From contig JAJDZT010000135.1 of the NCBI GenBank assembly GCA_022824525.1, positions 1 to 54,266 on the forward strand: a DNA stretch of 54,266 bases. The letters run 5' to 3'. Positions 9,346 through 18,801 of this stretch are shown here, piece by piece. This DNA is from Silicimonas sp. (GTDB taxonomy: Bacteria; Pseudomonadota; Alphaproteobacteria; Rhodobacterales; Rhodobacteraceae). Below the pieces are notes generated by a model. It saw only the letters and a program-made list of their open reading frames with translations. It was not told the DNA's origin and ran no database searches. The position numbers and the translations under genes are program-made. The first letter of the stretch is position 1, and every line of letters begins with the position of its first letter.

Positions 9346-10692
9346 TCATTCCGCAGGTGTCGGAGCAGCAGAGCCCGATGCCTCGCCCTTCGGCGGGTAG
9401 TGGGCATCGAAGTCGTCCTCGATCGTGTCGGGGACCGGCAATGGTTTCTCCATCACGCCGAGGAGCGGCAGGATCACCAGGAAGTAGGCGAACCAATAGG
9501 CCGAGGCGATGAGAGAGAAGGTTGCGAACGGCTCTTCCGCAGGCATGGCGCCAAGCCACATCAGCACGAAGAAGTCGATCACGAGAAGCCAGAACCACCA
9601 CTTGAACTGCGGACGGTACTTGCCCGAGCGCACCGAAGACGTGTCGAGCCACGGGGCCAGCGCCATCACGGCGATGGCGCCGAACATGGCCACAACACCG
9701 AAGAATTTCGCATCGATGATGCCACCGGTGATCCAGTTCGCGGCAATCACGATCCAGACGTCGGATGTGAAGGCCCGCAGGATCGCGTAGAACGGCAGGA
9801 AGTACCATTCAGGCACGATGTGTGCCGGCGTCGAAAGCGGGTTCGCCTCGATGTAGTTGTCCGGGTGGCCGAGATAGTTCGGCATGAAACCGACGATCGC
9901 GAAGAACACGGCAAGGATGACGGCCAGCGCGAACAGGTCCTTGATCACGTAGTAAGGCCAGAACGGAACCGTGTCTTTCTCGGCTTCTTCCTTCGATGCA
10001 CGGCGCACTTCAACGCCGGTCGGGTTGTTGTTGCCCGTGGTGTGGAAGGCCCAGATATGCACGATGACCAGCCCCGCGATCACGAAGGGCAGAAGGTAGT
10101 GCAGGCTGAAGAAGCGGTTGAGCGTGGCATTGTCCACGGCCGGTCCGCCCAGAAGCCATGTCTGGATCGCTTCGCCGACGAACGGGATGGCGCCGAAGAG
10201 GCCGGTGATCACGGTTGCGCCCCAGAAGGACATCTGACCCCAGGGAAGAACGTAGCCCATGAAGGCCGTGCCCATCATCAGGACGAAGATCAGGATACCA
10301 ATGATCCATGTGACCTCGCGCGGTTCCTTGTAGGAGCCGTAGTAGAGGCCCCGGAAGATATGCGCGTAAACGGCAATGAAGAAGAGAGACGCGCCGTTCT
10401 GGTGCAAATAGCGGATCATGTGACCACCATTCACGTTCCGCATGATGTGCTCGACGCTGGCAAAGGCCAGATCGACATGCGGAGTGTAATGCATGGCAAG
10501 AACGATGCCTGTGACGATCTGCAAGGCAAGGCAGAACGTCAGGACGATGCCCCAAATCCACATCCAGTTCAGGTTCTTGGGCGTGGGGATCATCAATGTA
10601 TCATAGAGAAGACCCAGAACAGGCAAGCGGCGATGAAGCCACTTTTCGCCGCCTGTGACGGGTTCGTAATGGTCGTGCGGGATACCAGCCAT
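9346..10692 (-). CDS. petB: Cytochrome b of the bc1 complex
   Basis: Core membrane subunit that carries haems bL and bH and the two quinone sites. The 448-residue length fits an uncleaved alphaproteobacterial cytochrome b with eight membrane helices. [16 protein letters not shown], the [14 protein letters not shown] segment, and [13 protein letters not shown] with the PEWY quinol-site motif are all present. The ATG at 10692 has GGGAG 10 bases ahead. It lies between petA and petC, 14 bases from each. A charged C-terminal tail ([16 protein letters not shown]) extends past the last helix. Confidence 0.97.
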   Translation of the reverse strand: MAGIPHDHYEPVTGGEKWLHRRLPVLGLLYDTLMIPTPKNLNWMWIWGIVLTFCLALQIVTGIVLAMHYTPHVDLAFASVEHIMRNVNGGHMIRYLHQNGASLFFIAVYAHIFRGLYYGSYKEPREVTWIIGILIFVLMMGTAFMGYVLPWGQMSFWGATVITGLFGAIPFVGEAIQTWLLGGPAVDNATLNRFFSLHYLLPFVIAGLVIVHIWAFHTTGNNNPTGVEVRRASKEEAEKDTVPFWPYYVIKDLFALAVILAVFFAIVGFMPNYLGHPDNYIEANPLSTPAHIVPEWYFLPFYAILRAFTSDVWIVIAANWITGGIIDAKFFGVVAMFGAIAVMALAPWLDTSSVRSGKYRPQFKWWFWLLVIDFFVLMWLGAMPAEEPFATFSLIASAYWFAYFLVILPLLGVMEKPLPVPDTIEDDFDAHYPPKGEASGSAAPTPAE

Positions 10693-10706
10693 TTATCAGT
10701 TCTCCC

Positions 10707-11300
10707 TTAACCGAGGATCAGGTCTGTGCCTTCGAACCGCGCAGGCGGAACAGGCAGGTTTTCCGGGGCGGGGCCTTTGCGGATGCGGCCCGAAAGATCG
10801 TAGTGCGAGCCGTGGCAGGGGCAGAACCAGCCGCCGAACTCACCGGCATCGGCCAGTGGCACGCAGCCGAGGTGCGTACACACACCCATCTGAACCATCC
10901 AGGCACCTTCCGCTTCGCCTTCCGGCGAGGCAATGGTGCGGTTCGCGTCCGTCGCGGGTGCGTCCGGGTCCGAAAGGTTGATGTTCCGGGCCGACGGATC
11001 GGGAAGGCTTGAAATATCAATGTCTTCTTCCGCCTGCGCCTGCAGTTCCTCGCCTGTGCGGTGACGGATGAAAACCGGCTTTCCAAGCCACTTCACGGTG
11101 ATCTGTGTGCCCGGCTCAACACCGGAGACGTCCACGCGGATCGAAGAAAGCGCCTGCACGTCGGCCGACGGGTTCATCTGGTTCACCAGCGGCCAGACGG
11201 CGGCCCCTGCGGCGACAGCACCGGCGCCGCCTGTGGCGTAGTAAAGAAAGTCTCGGCGTGTGCCTGTGTGCTCGTCTGGGTGCGACACGAGTTTCTCCAT
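10707..11300 (-). CDS. petA: Rieske iron-sulfur subunit of the bc1 complex
   Basis: Carries the 2Fe-2S cluster that takes the first electron from quinol. It has a twin-arginine motif RRDFLYY (15-21) followed by the single membrane anchor, and cluster ligands CTHLGC (141-146) and CPCHGSHYD (160-168). The ATG at 11300 is used; an in-frame extension upstream adds 34 residues with no family similarity. 197 residues. First gene of petABC; the operon promoter should lie in 11301-11434, a compact gap before the next minus-strand gene's stop. Confidence 0.97.
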   Translation of the reverse strand: MEKLVSHPDEHTGTRRDFLYYATGGAGAVAAGAAVWPLVNQMNPSADVQALSSIRVDVSGVEPGTQITVKWLGKPVFIRHRTGEELQAQAEEDIDISSLPDPSARNINLSDPDAPATDANRTIASPEGEAEGAWMVQMGVCTHLGCVPLADAGEFGGWFCPCHGSHYDLSGRIRKGPAPENLPVPPARFEGTDLILG

Positions 11301-11434
11301 ATTTTTCAGGGCGTTCCGCCCAAAGGAAATACGTCCGGGAAAAGCCCCCCGGCAGTCTGAGTGGCTACTTAGCGCCGTGTGCCCGCATCGTCCAGCGGAC
11401 AATCGAGCGCACCCTGTAACGATTTGGCTTAATT

Positions 11435-12037
11435 TCAGGTTTGCGGAGCGGTGTCCTGCATCGAGGAGCGCTCGGAAAACGCGGCATGCCAGTTTGCGAG
11501 TTCCGTGTGCCCGGCGCGCCAGTCGCGATCTCCATGGCGGAAATCAAGGTAGGACAGGGCACAGGCCACGGCGATCTGGCCAATGTTCAGCGGGCCTGCC
11601 AAATGGCTCATCCATCCCGATTCCAGCGCGTCGAGCGACCGGGCAATCTTTGCCCATTGGCCTTCGACCCAAGGCGAGTGCTGTTTGTCCTCAGGGCGCG
11701 AGCGGCCTTCATAGACCATCAGAACCGCCGCATCGCAGATGCCGTCTCCGATGGCTTCAAGGGTCTGAATGTCCCAGGCATTCGCCGGTATGAGATCGGC
11801 ATCTGCCCTGTCGTTCAGGAAGCGGCAGATCACGCGACTGTCGAACAGGGCCGGACCGTCCTCCCGCGCCAGAACAGGTATCTTGCCGATCGGATTGATG
11901 GCCGTCGGCATGCCGGCACTGTCGGTCGGATGCCCGATGGACGCGACATCAGTGACATCTGCACGCTGGCCGGTTTCGATGAGGACGATCTCGACCTTCC
12001 GGCAGAAAGGCGAGGCGGGGTTCGTATAAAGCTGCAT
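11435..12037 (-). CDS. Glutathione S-transferase family protein
   Basis: A two-domain GST of 200 residues. An N-terminal thioredoxin-like half contains [10 protein letters not shown] (6-15) with a cysteine at the active-site loop, and the GSH-binding segment [14 protein letters not shown] followed by LFDSRVI. An all-helical C-terminal half follows. It begins at ATG 12037 (MQLYTNP), where the first beta strand starts; no strong ribosome site is visible. The substrate cannot be inferred. It lies upstream of petA on the same strand, but 134 bases away, so probably not in one transcript. Confidence 0.85.
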   Translation of the reverse strand: MQLYTNPASPFCRKVEIVLIETGQRADVTDVASIGHPTDSAGMPTAINPIGKIPVLAREDGPALFDSRVICRFLNDRADADLIPANAWDIQTLEAIGDGICDAAVLMVYEGRSRPEDKQHSPWVEGQWAKIARSLDALESGWMSHLAGPLNIGQIAVACALSYLDFRHGDRDWRAGHTELANWHAAFSERSSMQDTAPQT

Positions 12038-12152
12038 GGGATGAATGTTCCCGGAAACTCGGAACAATTCAATTCAAATTGCCGGTCGCTCAATGTGAAA
12101 GCCTCCACGAGCCCGTCGGCACTTTGAAACTGGCGGACGGGAGGTGTTCCCG

Positions 12153-12548
12153 TCACGCGCCGGCTTTGGCGTCCACCCGCGTCTTGAACTTCTCTGCCGT
12201 AACCACCACGCGGGTGTGACGACCTTCTCCGATCAGTTCGTCCTCGTCCTCCGCGCGGACTTCGAAAATCACGGAGCGTCCCTCGACCGCGATGACGCGG
12301 GCCTCGGCCGTCACCTTCATCCCGACGGGCGTGGCAGCAACGTGGCTGACATCAAGATGCGTTCCCAGTGACTGCATCGCCTCCGGCAGGTGATCTTCGA
12401 TCGCGGCAAGGGCCGCTTCCTCGATGAGGTTGATCATAACTGGCGTGGCCAGAACCGCGATCTTGCCCGATCCGACGCGGGGCGCGGTATCGTTCGTTCC
12501 GACAATCATCGTGGCGGTGCCCGTCATTCCGGGTGTGATCTGATCCAT
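12153..12548 (-). CDS. Hotdog-fold thioesterase, FlK-like
   Basis: A 131-residue single-domain hotdog protein similar to the fluoroacetyl-CoA thioesterase family. The pattern ATPVMINLIEEAAL (helix with a catalytic-site glutamate) followed by HLDVSHVAATPVGMKV with a histidine in SHVAATPVG matches that family. True FlK activity is rare, and most relatives act on unknown acyl-CoAs. The start overlaps the stop of the PaiB-like gene (TGATG), so the two are probably translated together. Confidence 0.75.
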   Translation of the reverse strand: MDQITPGMTGTATMIVGTNDTAPRVGSGKIAVLATPVMINLIEEAALAAIEDHLPEAMQSLGTHLDVSHVAATPVGMKVTAEARVIAVEGRSVIFEVRAEDEDELIGEGRHTRVVVTAEKFKTRVDAKAGA

Positions 12549-13168
12549 CAGTCGTCCTTTCCAGGCACGTCATTCATGAGTTGCGCAAGGGTTGCAAGGT
12601 CTGTGCCAATCCCAGTCTCGATCTCGCGGGCGGCGGAGAGGCGGACGGCATCGTCCTTGTTCTGGTTCAGCTTCCATGTTCCCTCAATCGCTTCGATGTC
12701 GAGGCGGAACGGCAAGATTTGCCGCATCATGCGGTCCATGACACCGGGTGTCATCTTTGCCGTCGTCCAGGGGGTTTTCGGCAGAAGCTGATCCTCGAAA
12801 TGGGCGCTTTGTCGATCGAGAAGGGCGTGCATGTCCTCGGAAGGCAGGGGCACGAGACGACCCCGGAGGTGCACGGCCACATAGTTCCATGTCGGCACCT
12901 GATCGGGCACGCCGTACCAATCCGGGGAGACATAACCGTCCGGGCCGTTGACGGAGATCACGGCGGACACCTCGCCCAGCCGCGCAATTGGGTTCGAGCG
13001 TACGAGATGGAGATGCGCGGTCTCCCCCGTCTCATCGAGGAGAAACGGGATGTGGGACAAAAGCGGCGCAGGTTCGGCGTTCACGGCAAGCGTGCCGAAG
13101 GCGCGGGACCGGGCGAAGGCGAGGTGGCGAGCGCTCTCTTCTGCGCGAAAGGCGGGGTTCGGGTGCAT
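12548..13168 (-). CDS. PaiB-like FMN-binding protein
   Basis: A 206-residue flavin-reductase-like split-barrel protein of the PaiB family, annotated as a negative transcriptional regulator in Bacillus but of uncertain role elsewhere. It starts MHPNPAFR, and contains the diagnostic GYVSPDWYG and PTWNYVAVHLRGR stretches and a C-terminal EGTWKLNQNK. It lies one base after the GST gene and overlaps the thioesterase gene, within a minus-strand run dapF-mtaB-gst-paiB-thioesterase. Nothing in the sequence shows a DNA-binding domain, so I would not assume a regulatory role. Confidence 0.82.
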   Translation of the reverse strand: MHPNPAFRAEESARHLAFARSRAFGTLAVNAEPAPLLSHIPFLLDETGETAHLHLVRSNPIARLGEVSAVISVNGPDGYVSPDWYGVPDQVPTWNYVAVHLRGRLVPLPSEDMHALLDRQSAHFEDQLLPKTPWTTAKMTPGVMDRMMRQILPFRLDIEAIEGTWKLNQNKDDAVRLSAAREIETGIGTDLATLAQLMNDVPGKDD

Positions 13169-13169
13169 C

Positions 13170-13808
13170 TCAGGCGGCTTTCGGGAAGGCCGTGGGCAGG
13201 TCGCCCGGTTGCCATTGCGGGTACTTGGTCATGATGGACCGGAAGCGGTCCGAGGATTTGAACGCCTCGAGCCAGCGCGCCACCTCGGTCCACGGCTGCG
13301 TTGTGAACCAGTCCAGATCCGTATGCGCGAATTGTCGGACGAAGGGCAGGATCGCCATATCGGCGAGGCGCGGCGCCTCCCCGAAGAGCCATGGCTTTCC
13401 GTCCAGCATCGCGTTGAGCTTCACGAGGAACAGCCCGGCCTTGTGCCGCTCCGCTTCGATTTCGACATCGGGGTAACGCACGGCGTATTTCGTGCGATCC
13501 AGCGCCTGTTTGAACGGGCCGTCCGCTTCTTCGATCAGGTCGAAGCCGAGCCCAGGCATGTCGAGCCAGTGCTCCGGGTCGTTCTGGTTCAATGCCCAGA
13601 GCATCACGTCGAGGCTTTCCTCGATCACCCGCTCGCCCTCGACCACCACCGGCACCGTGCCCTTTGGCGAGGCCGCAAGAAAGCCCTCGGGTTTGTCGCG
13701 CAGGAGTATCTCGCGCAATTCGACCGCGACACCGGCGCTGGCAATCGCGAGGCGTGCACGCATGGCGTAAGGGCAGCGCCGAAAGGTCCAGAGGATGGGG
13801 CGCGCCAT
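13170..13808 (-). CDS. Glutathione S-transferase family protein
   Basis: A 212-residue GST with an N-terminal thioredoxin fold beginning PILWTFRRCPYAMRAR, giving a CPYA active site like glutaredoxin/omega-type GSTs. SPKGTVPVV with the cis-proline and the ESLDVMLW helix follow. The helical C-terminal domain includes LADMAILPFVRQFAH (N-capping box). Not the same subfamily as the GST at 11.4 kb. Three bases after mtaB, so in the dapF operon. Substrate unknown. Confidence 0.85.
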   Translation of the reverse strand: MARPILWTFRRCPYAMRARLAIASAGVAVELREILLRDKPEGFLAASPKGTVPVVVEGERVIEESLDVMLWALNQNDPEHWLDMPGLGFDLIEEADGPFKQALDRTKYAVRYPDVEIEAERHKAGLFLVKLNAMLDGKPWLFGEAPRLADMAILPFVRQFAHTDLDWFTTQPWTEVARWLEAFKSSDRFRSIMTKYPQWQPGDLPTAFPKAA

Positions 13809-13811
13809 GGC

Positions 13812-15125
13812 TCAGCGCCCTTGCCCGATGGCACGGACAGGCGGGTCGGACGGGATTTGCGTATTTTTGAAGAGATGAAGGGGCTGGCCCCTCAGATGCT
13901 CGCCGGTCTGCCCGGTGATGACAGTCCGGATCAGCGCGCCTTCGGTTTGCGGCGTGGCGAAGCGGACTTCGGTGAAGTCTTCGGCGCGGCCCATATCCGC
14001 GCGCTCGGTCAGCACGGTCACGCTGCGGCCCTGTTGCGCATCGAGATGGCGGGCAACGGCGTCCTTTCCGGCGGAGCGGAGGTGCGCGGCGCGGGTCTTG
14101 ATTGCGCGGCCATCGACCTGCGGCATGCGGGCGGCGGGCGTGCCGGGGCGTGGTGAGTAGGGGAAGACGTGAAGCCAAGTCAGGCCGCAGTCTTCCACCA
14201 GTTTGAGCGAGTTCTCGAACATCTCCTCGGTTTCCGTCGGGAAGCCCGCGATGATGTCGGCCCCGAAGGTGATGTCGGGGCGAAGGCTCCGGGCGTCCTC
14301 GCAGAAGCGGATGGCATCGTCGCGCAAGTGGCGGCGCTTCATGCGCTTCAGGATCATGTCGTCTCCCGCCTGAAGGCTCAGGTGGAGATGGGGCATCAGG
14401 CGCGGTTCGGTGGCAAGCGCCTCCATCAACGCATCGTCGGCTTCGATGCTGTCGATCGAGGAAATGCGCAGCCGATCAAGGTCAGGCACGAGCTTGAGGA
14501 TGCGGCGGGTCAGGTCGCCGAGGCGCGGCGCGCCCGGCAGGTCGGCGCCCCAGCTTGTCAGGTCGACGCCGGTGAGCACCACCTCGTGGAAGCCGCGATC
14601 CACCAGCCGTTTGATCTGATCGACCACCACGCCCGCGGGCACCGAACGCGAATTGCCACGGCCGTAGGGGATGATGCAGAAGGTGCAACGATGGTCGCAG
14701 CCGTTCTGAACCTGCACATAGGCCCGGTGGCGTCCGAACCCGTCGATCAGATGGCCCGCGGTTTCAGTGACCGACATGATGTCATTGACCTGCACCGGTT
14801 CCGTGTCGCCCGTCGTGAGGCCGTTCCACGTGGCCGGTTCCATCTTCTCGGTATTGCCGATGACGGCCGTCACCTCGCCCATGTTGGCAAAGCGCTCCGG
14901 TTCGGTCTGTGCAGCGCACCCGGTCACAATGATCCGCGCGCCCGGGTTTTCGCGGGCAAGGCGGCGGATGTCTTTCTGGCTTTTGCGCACGGCTTCGGCG
15001 GTGACGGCGCAGGTGTTGACGATCACCGCGTTGGCGAGACCTGCGGTTTCCGCCATCTCGCGCATCGCCTCGCTCTCATACGCGTTCAGGCGACAGCCGA
15101 GGGTGTGAAGGACGGGCGGTTTCAT
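13812..15125 (-). CDS. mtaB: tRNA t6A37 methylthiotransferase
   Basis: Radical-SAM enzyme converting t6A37 to ms2t6A37 in tRNAs reading ANN codons. The N-terminal UPF0004 domain has three cluster cysteines (Cys11, Cys39, Cys70). The radical-SAM motif CDHRCTFC gives Cys143, Cys147 and Cys150. A C-terminal TRAM-like region follows. The first residues [14 protein letters not shown] match MtaB rather than MiaB or RimO. ATG 15125 overlaps the dapF stop (ATGA) and replaces a longer in-frame start seven codons upstream. 437 residues. Confidence 0.93.
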   Translation of the reverse strand: MKPPVLHTLGCRLNAYESEAMREMAETAGLANAVIVNTCAVTAEAVRKSQKDIRRLARENPGARIIVTGCAAQTEPERFANMGEVTAVIGNTEKMEPATWNGLTTGDTEPVQVNDIMSVTETAGHLIDGFGRHRAYVQVQNGCDHRCTFCIIPYGRGNSRSVPAGVVVDQIKRLVDRGFHEVVLTGVDLTSWGADLPGAPRLGDLTRRILKLVPDLDRLRISSIDSIEADDALMEALATEPRLMPHLHLSLQAGDDMILKRMKRRHLRDDAIRFCEDARSLRPDITFGADIIAGFPTETEEMFENSLKLVEDCGLTWLHVFPYSPRPGTPAARMPQVDGRAIKTRAAHLRSAGKDAVARHLDAQQGRSVTVLTERADMGRAEDFTEVRFATPQTEGALIRTVITGQTGEHLRGQPLHLFKNTQIPSDPPVRAIGQGR

Positions 15126-15958
15126 GGCTCTACGCTCGCCAGCCATTCAGGGGTAAGCGTGCCGTTGAACACGTGGGAGGTCGGGCCGGTCATCCAGACG
15201 CCGTCGTCCCGCCAGTCGATCTCGATCCGGCCACCGTCAAGATCGAGCGTGACCGCGCGCCCGGTCAGACCGCGCCGATGCGCGGCGACGGCGACGGCGC
15301 AGCTCGAGGACCCGGAGGCAAGCGTGATGCCCACGCCGCGTTCCCAGACGCGCATCCGCAGGTGGTCTGGCCCGAGCAGGTGGGCGAACTGCACATTGGT
15401 ACGCTCGGGGTAAAGCGGGTGGTGTTCGATTTCGGCCCCCCGCGTGGCCAGATCGATCCTGTCCGCGTCGTCGACGAAGAACGTGCAATGCGGATTGCCC
15501 ATGCCGGTCGCCACAGGGTCGCCGTCAATCGGCAGATGGAGCGTGTCCATCGCTTCGGCCAAGGGGATGTCCTGCCAGTCGAGGAACGGTGCGCCCATGT
15601 TCACCCGCACACGACCATCCCGGGTATCCTCGCAGGCGAGCAACCCGCGTTCCGTGCGGAGCGTCAGAGCGGTTCCCCCGCTTTCCTCCATCAGGTGCCG
15701 CGCGATGCAACGCGTTGCGTTCCCGCAGGCGGCGGCTTCGGACCCATCCGCGTTGAAAAAGACAAGCTTCGCGGCAACATCCGGATCGGTTTCGATCACG
15801 GCAAGCTGGTCGAACCCGATCCCCCGGTGACGATCCCCAACGGCGCGCGCCAAGGCGGCCGTCACCGGTGCGCCGCCTGCGCGCCGGTCGATCACGACAA
15901 AGTCGTTGCCCGCTCCATGCATTTTCATGAAGGGCAGGGGAAAGCCGTTTTGGGTCAT
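15122..15958 (-). CDS. dapF: Diaminopimelate epimerase
   Basis: Interconverts LL- and meso-diaminopimelate for lysine and peptidoglycan synthesis. Two catalytic cysteines are visible: Cys78 in ACGNATRC and Cys220 in GSSSCAV. The N-terminal [15 protein letters not shown] is the family hallmark. 278 residues, normal. First gene of the minus-strand dapF-mtaB-gst-paiB-thioesterase run. The second cysteine loop reads SGSSSC where many homologues have CGTGAC, a known kind of variation. Confidence 0.95.
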   Translation of the reverse strand: MTQNGFPLPFMKMHGAGNDFVVIDRRAGGAPVTAALARAVGDRHRGIGFDQLAVIETDPDVAAKLVFFNADGSEAAACGNATRCIARHLMEESGGTALTLRTERGLLACEDTRDGRVRVNMGAPFLDWQDIPLAEAMDTLHLPIDGDPVATGMGNPHCTFFVDDADRIDLATRGAEIEHHPLYPERTNVQFAHLLGPDHLRMRVWERGVGITLASGSSSCAVAVAAHRRGLTGRAVTLDLDGGRIEIDWRDDGVWMTGPTSHVFNGTLTPEWLASVEP

Positions 15959-16023
15959 CGGCGGGGATATAGCGGTGAAAAGTGCATGTGAAAACCCGGC
16001 GTTGTCGTGATGAGATAAACAAA

Positions 16024-16053
16024 AAAGGGCGCTGCCTGGTGGCAGCGCCCTTT
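16024..16053 (-). terminator. Rho-independent terminator of the ClpP-fold lipoprotein gene
   Basis: A 13-bp perfect stem (16024-16036 with 16041-16053) and a TGGT loop. On the minus strand it is followed by a run of six T then GTTT, so it terminates the gene ending at 16076. The opposite strand lacks a comparable U tract. Confidence 0.92.
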
Positions 16054-16075
16054 GTCGATCCAGGTGACGATGCCG

Positions 16076-16639
16076 TCAGCGGATGATGTTCGTGGCCACC
16101 CGCAGTTCGCGTGCGCGTTTGGCGTCCATGATCCAAAGCCGGTTATTCGGCACGCGGTAGGCTTTTTCGTTGATCGTCGGGAAGCCCATCTCGCGCCAGT
16201 ACTTGCGGTCGATCTGGTAGGACACGTCGCGATTGGTCGCAGAATGAAGGCCAAGTTCCGCGATATCCGTCATCTCCCGCTGACGGCCGGCGACGAAGAT
16301 ATCGACGCAAGCCGAGATACAGGACACCAGAACGAGCGTATTCATGCGCTTGCGCTTGATGGTCCGGCCGATCTGATGGGCCGCGAGAAGATCGCCGCCC
16401 GGGCTTTGGGCGATCACGAGACCGTTCACTTCGGCCTGTTCGACAACGGCTTGGAAAACAAACGAGGTTTCCGGCGTGATCTCGCCGTCGAGCACGAGGA
16501 ACTGCCCGCCATCCTTCGAGCGTTCAATGAAAAGATTGCCCCCCAGATCGCGCGCATCGTCCGATACGAGGAGGCCACCTGTCGGGGCACAGGCTGTGAG
16601 CGCGACAAGCGCGAATACTATCGTCAGAAAACGGCGCAT
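16076..16639 (-). CDS. ClpP-fold lipoprotein
   Basis: A 187-residue exported lipoprotein: signal sequence with lipobox LTAC (Cys17), then a crotonase/ClpP-like domain. QSPGGD (78-83) forms the oxyanion loop, SCISAC gives a candidate nucleophile Ser109, and LGLHSA gives His132. This arrangement matches a family of predicted periplasmic ClpP-like proteins with no known substrate. It is flanked by its own promoter region and a strong terminator, so monocistronic. Function as a protease is inferred from the fold only. Confidence 0.72.
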   Translation of the reverse strand: MRRFLTIVFALVALTACAPTGGLLVSDDARDLGGNLFIERSKDGGQFLVLDGEITPETSFVFQAVVEQAEVNGLVIAQSPGGDLLAAHQIGRTIKRKRMNTLVLVSCISACVDIFVAGRQREMTDIAELGLHSATNRDVSYQIDRKYWREMGFPTINEKAYRVPNNRLWIMDAKRARELRVATNIIR

Positions 16640-16812
16640 GAGGGCGCTCCTGCTAGTGTTTCAGGTACTATTTCTATACCAACGGTTAGAAAGACAAAAT
16701 GGCAGGTCTTTGTCACGAACGTGTTATTTACCTCCTTCGCCACAGCCCCGTTGGTTTCCGCGCTTTTGGTCTTGACGGCTATGGGCCGTCCCGTTACCTC
16801 GACGCTTCGAGT

Positions 16813-16888
16813 GGGCCGTTAGCTCAGTTGGTAGAGCAACTGACTTTTAATCAGTGGGTCGCAGGTTCGAATCCTGCACGGCTCACCA
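16813..16888 (+). tRNA. tRNA-Lys (anticodon UUU)
   Basis: A complete cloverleaf: acceptor GGGCCGT/ACGGCTC with one G-T pair, D-arm with AGCTCAGTTGGTAGAGC, anticodon arm ACTGA-CTTTTAA-TCAGT with anticodon TTT, T-arm GCAGG-TTCGAAT-CCTGC, discriminator A at 16885 and an encoded CCA (16886-16888). I see no second copy of the 3' end in the window that would mark an att site. Confidence 0.97.
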
Positions 16889-17017
16889 CTGAAAATCCAT
16901 AAAATTAAGATATCTCGGCGCGCGTTGGAACGACCGTTGATTCTTGCCGCCACGCGCCATGATGTAGCGATACTGTAACTTAGGCGCTTTTTACGCGGGA
17001 GCGCACTGGGAACCTAG

Positions 17018-17607
17018 AATTCAGCCAGCGACCGCCGCAAACAGGCCCGGCGCCTCCTGCGTTTCGGCAGAATTTCGACTAAGTCGGCACATGCCTCGCC
17101 AGTCAATTTTTCGATCCTGCCGCTCCCAACACCTGTTTCTCAAGGCAATGCAGATCTTTGCTGGCTGGCGGCAACGGCGGCGATGTTCGGTCACCGAGAT
17201 CAACGTCCAAATACACTTACAGATGCCGCAACTGCCCTTGGGGGTGTGTATTTTGTAATGCACGTTCAGCAACAAGCCTTGCCACTCAGCGATATACCTT
17301 TGTGGCTGGCTTCCGGTGGGTTCAGTTCGCAGGTACCGCAATCTCTGGACGCTGGGGGGGGTGGGAAGGCCTTTTGCAGACGAAAGGGCCATTGATAACA
17401 CTCGTGGATGGCAACAACAGTGGATCGATCAACCATGCCGTCGTTGTCGTTGGGATCACCGGGGATGGAACGCAGAACGGCACCAACATTACTTTCGCGA
17501 ACGGACAAAGTGGCCAAATCGAAGTGAAGAGCTTGACAGATTTTACAACGATTTACGCAATCCCGGGCGGCTCAAACACTCTATTCAGAGTGGCTTATTT
17601 CAGTTGA
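17018..17607 (+). pseudogene. Papain-like cysteine peptidase, frameshifted and without a start
   Basis: Two frames together give one papain-like (C39/AvrRpt2-type) domain. In the frame through 17159 it reads CWLAATAAMFGHRDQ (catalytic Cys at the start of the helix) on to LWLASGGFSSQVPQSLDAGG. After the eight-G tract at 17354-17361 the similarity jumps to another frame: WEGLLQTKGPLITLVDG, then INHAVVVVGITGDG with the catalytic His, and ITFANGQSG. One more G would join them. Upstream of the Cys the frame is open to 17018 but has no ATG, GTG or TTG. It therefore looks like a remnant. It lies right behind tRNA-Lys. A sequencing slip in the G run cannot be excluded, but it would not supply a start codon. 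Confidence 0.7.
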
Positions 17608-17771
17608 TTCCAATTCACCCGGCCTTGTGCGCTGTGAAACCAGCAGCATTCAACACAATGGGTTTGCAGCTGAGGTTCGCGGCGAATTGCGTGGCATTCC
17701 GGACTCGAAGATTTCACATACTGTGCATTTTGCGCCATAGGGCGAAACTCGGACCCTCGCAACGTCGCTGA

Positions 17772-18677
17772 TCAGGGCCAGTCACTGAAATCCAGACTTT
17801 CGCCGATCGAACGCCTGTCAGAGCTTGCAGTGGCCAGTCTTCGGTACTTCGCCGGTGGCACGCCCTCCAGCTTCCGAAAAAACGCACTGAACTGCTGCGT
17901 TGATTTGAAGCTCAGTTGTTCCGCGATCTGGTCGAGGGTCAGGTTGCTGCGGGCAAGCAAGGATTGAGCCTCGCGGTGGGACCGGTCGTGGATCAGTTCC
18001 AGCGGGGTCTTGCCCAGAATGCGCGTTGCCGCGTCATGCAACCGGTCGGTCGTAATGTTCAGCGCGTCTGCATAGTCGGTTACCCTCCACCTGCCGTGGA
18101 AATTCGTTTCGACCAGATGCCGGAACCTGCGCAGAATGATGGTGCGCTGACCGGAAGATTGCGCTGCTTCATCTGTTTGCTGGGCGTGTCGCCAAAGATG
18201 AACCAGCAGGCAGCGCAGTTGGGCTTCGATCACAAGAAGCTGCCCCGCGCTTGTTCGCCCTTGTTCCAGAGCGATCTCGTTCAGAGTGGCGTGGATGCGC
18301 TGTGCGGTGTCCAAATTGCCTTCGAGCGGGAGGGTCACAAAATTGAGCACGGCGTCGCGCATTTCGATGGCCTCCGGGCGTTTGCCCAGCACGGACACCA
18401 GGAACATTTCACCAAGCGCAAGGTGCACGCCGGTGGAACCGGCTGCGAGGCTTACCTGCAATCTGGCGCTGGACGGCCAGCAGATCAGGACGGGAGCCTT
18501 GATGATCTGTCGGTCCTGTTCTTCAGCGTCTGCAAGCACGTCTACGACAACCGATCCGTTCCGCAGAAACACGGCCTGCCATGGTCGGATCGATGCGGGC
18601 AACGGCGGAACGATGGCGCGCGACTGGAGTGCGGCCTGAAGATCAGAGAAGAAGTAGTTTGACGGGTCCTCGCGCAT
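17772..18677 (-). CDS. AraC-family transcriptional regulator
   Basis: A 301-residue regulator. The C-terminal third is the AraC two-helix-turn-helix domain: YADALNITTDRLHDAATRI as the first HTH, LTLDQIAEQLSFKSTQQFSAFFRKLEG as the second, then VPPAKYRR. The N-terminal 170 residues look like a cupin-type sensor domain (VLICWPSSARLQVSLAAGS, VHLALGEMFLVSVLG), without motifs that reveal the ligand. It is transcribed divergently from the aldehyde dehydrogenase/ABC/flotillin operon. The shared 124-base gap has a direct repeat, which makes it the likely regulator of that operon. Confidence 0.9.
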   Translation of the reverse strand: MREDPSNYFFSDLQAALQSRAIVPPLPASIRPWQAVFLRNGSVVVDVLADAEEQDRQIIKAPVLICWPSSARLQVSLAAGSTGVHLALGEMFLVSVLGKRPEAIEMRDAVLNFVTLPLEGNLDTAQRIHATLNEIALEQGRTSAGQLLVIEAQLRCLLVHLWRHAQQTDEAAQSSGQRTIILRRFRHLVETNFHGRWRVTDYADALNITTDRLHDAATRILGKTPLELIHDRSHREAQSLLARSNLTLDQIAEQLSFKSTQQFSAFFRKLEGVPPAKYRRLATASSDRRSIGESLDFSDWP

Positions 18678-18801
18678 TGCCGCCCAATGATATCCACATT
18701 CCCCAGATTTTCGTATATTTTTTCCAGATTTTCACATTTTTTTGCCGGGCTGGCGCAACATAGTTAACAGCGCAACTGGCGTTATTGGAGGATAAGCCAG
18801 G
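18678..18801. promoter_or_regulatory. Divergent promoter region with a 7-base direct repeat
   Basis: An A/T-rich gap between the AraC regulator and the operon it faces. GCGCAAC occurs twice in the same orientation (18753-18759 and 18770-18776), 17 bases apart start to start, just upstream of GGAGG at about 18787 and the ATG at 18802. AraC-type activators commonly bind such direct repeats near the -35 box. The repeat is seen; the operator role is inferred. Confidence 0.45.

Noticed and set aside
12548..13168. A DNA-binding repressor
   Set aside because: The PaiB-family name implies regulation, but no DNA-binding helix is visible; only the flavin-type barrel is supported.
16700..17000. Duplicated tRNA-Lys 3' end (att site)
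   Set aside because: No second copy of the tRNA 3' sequence was found by eye in the window.
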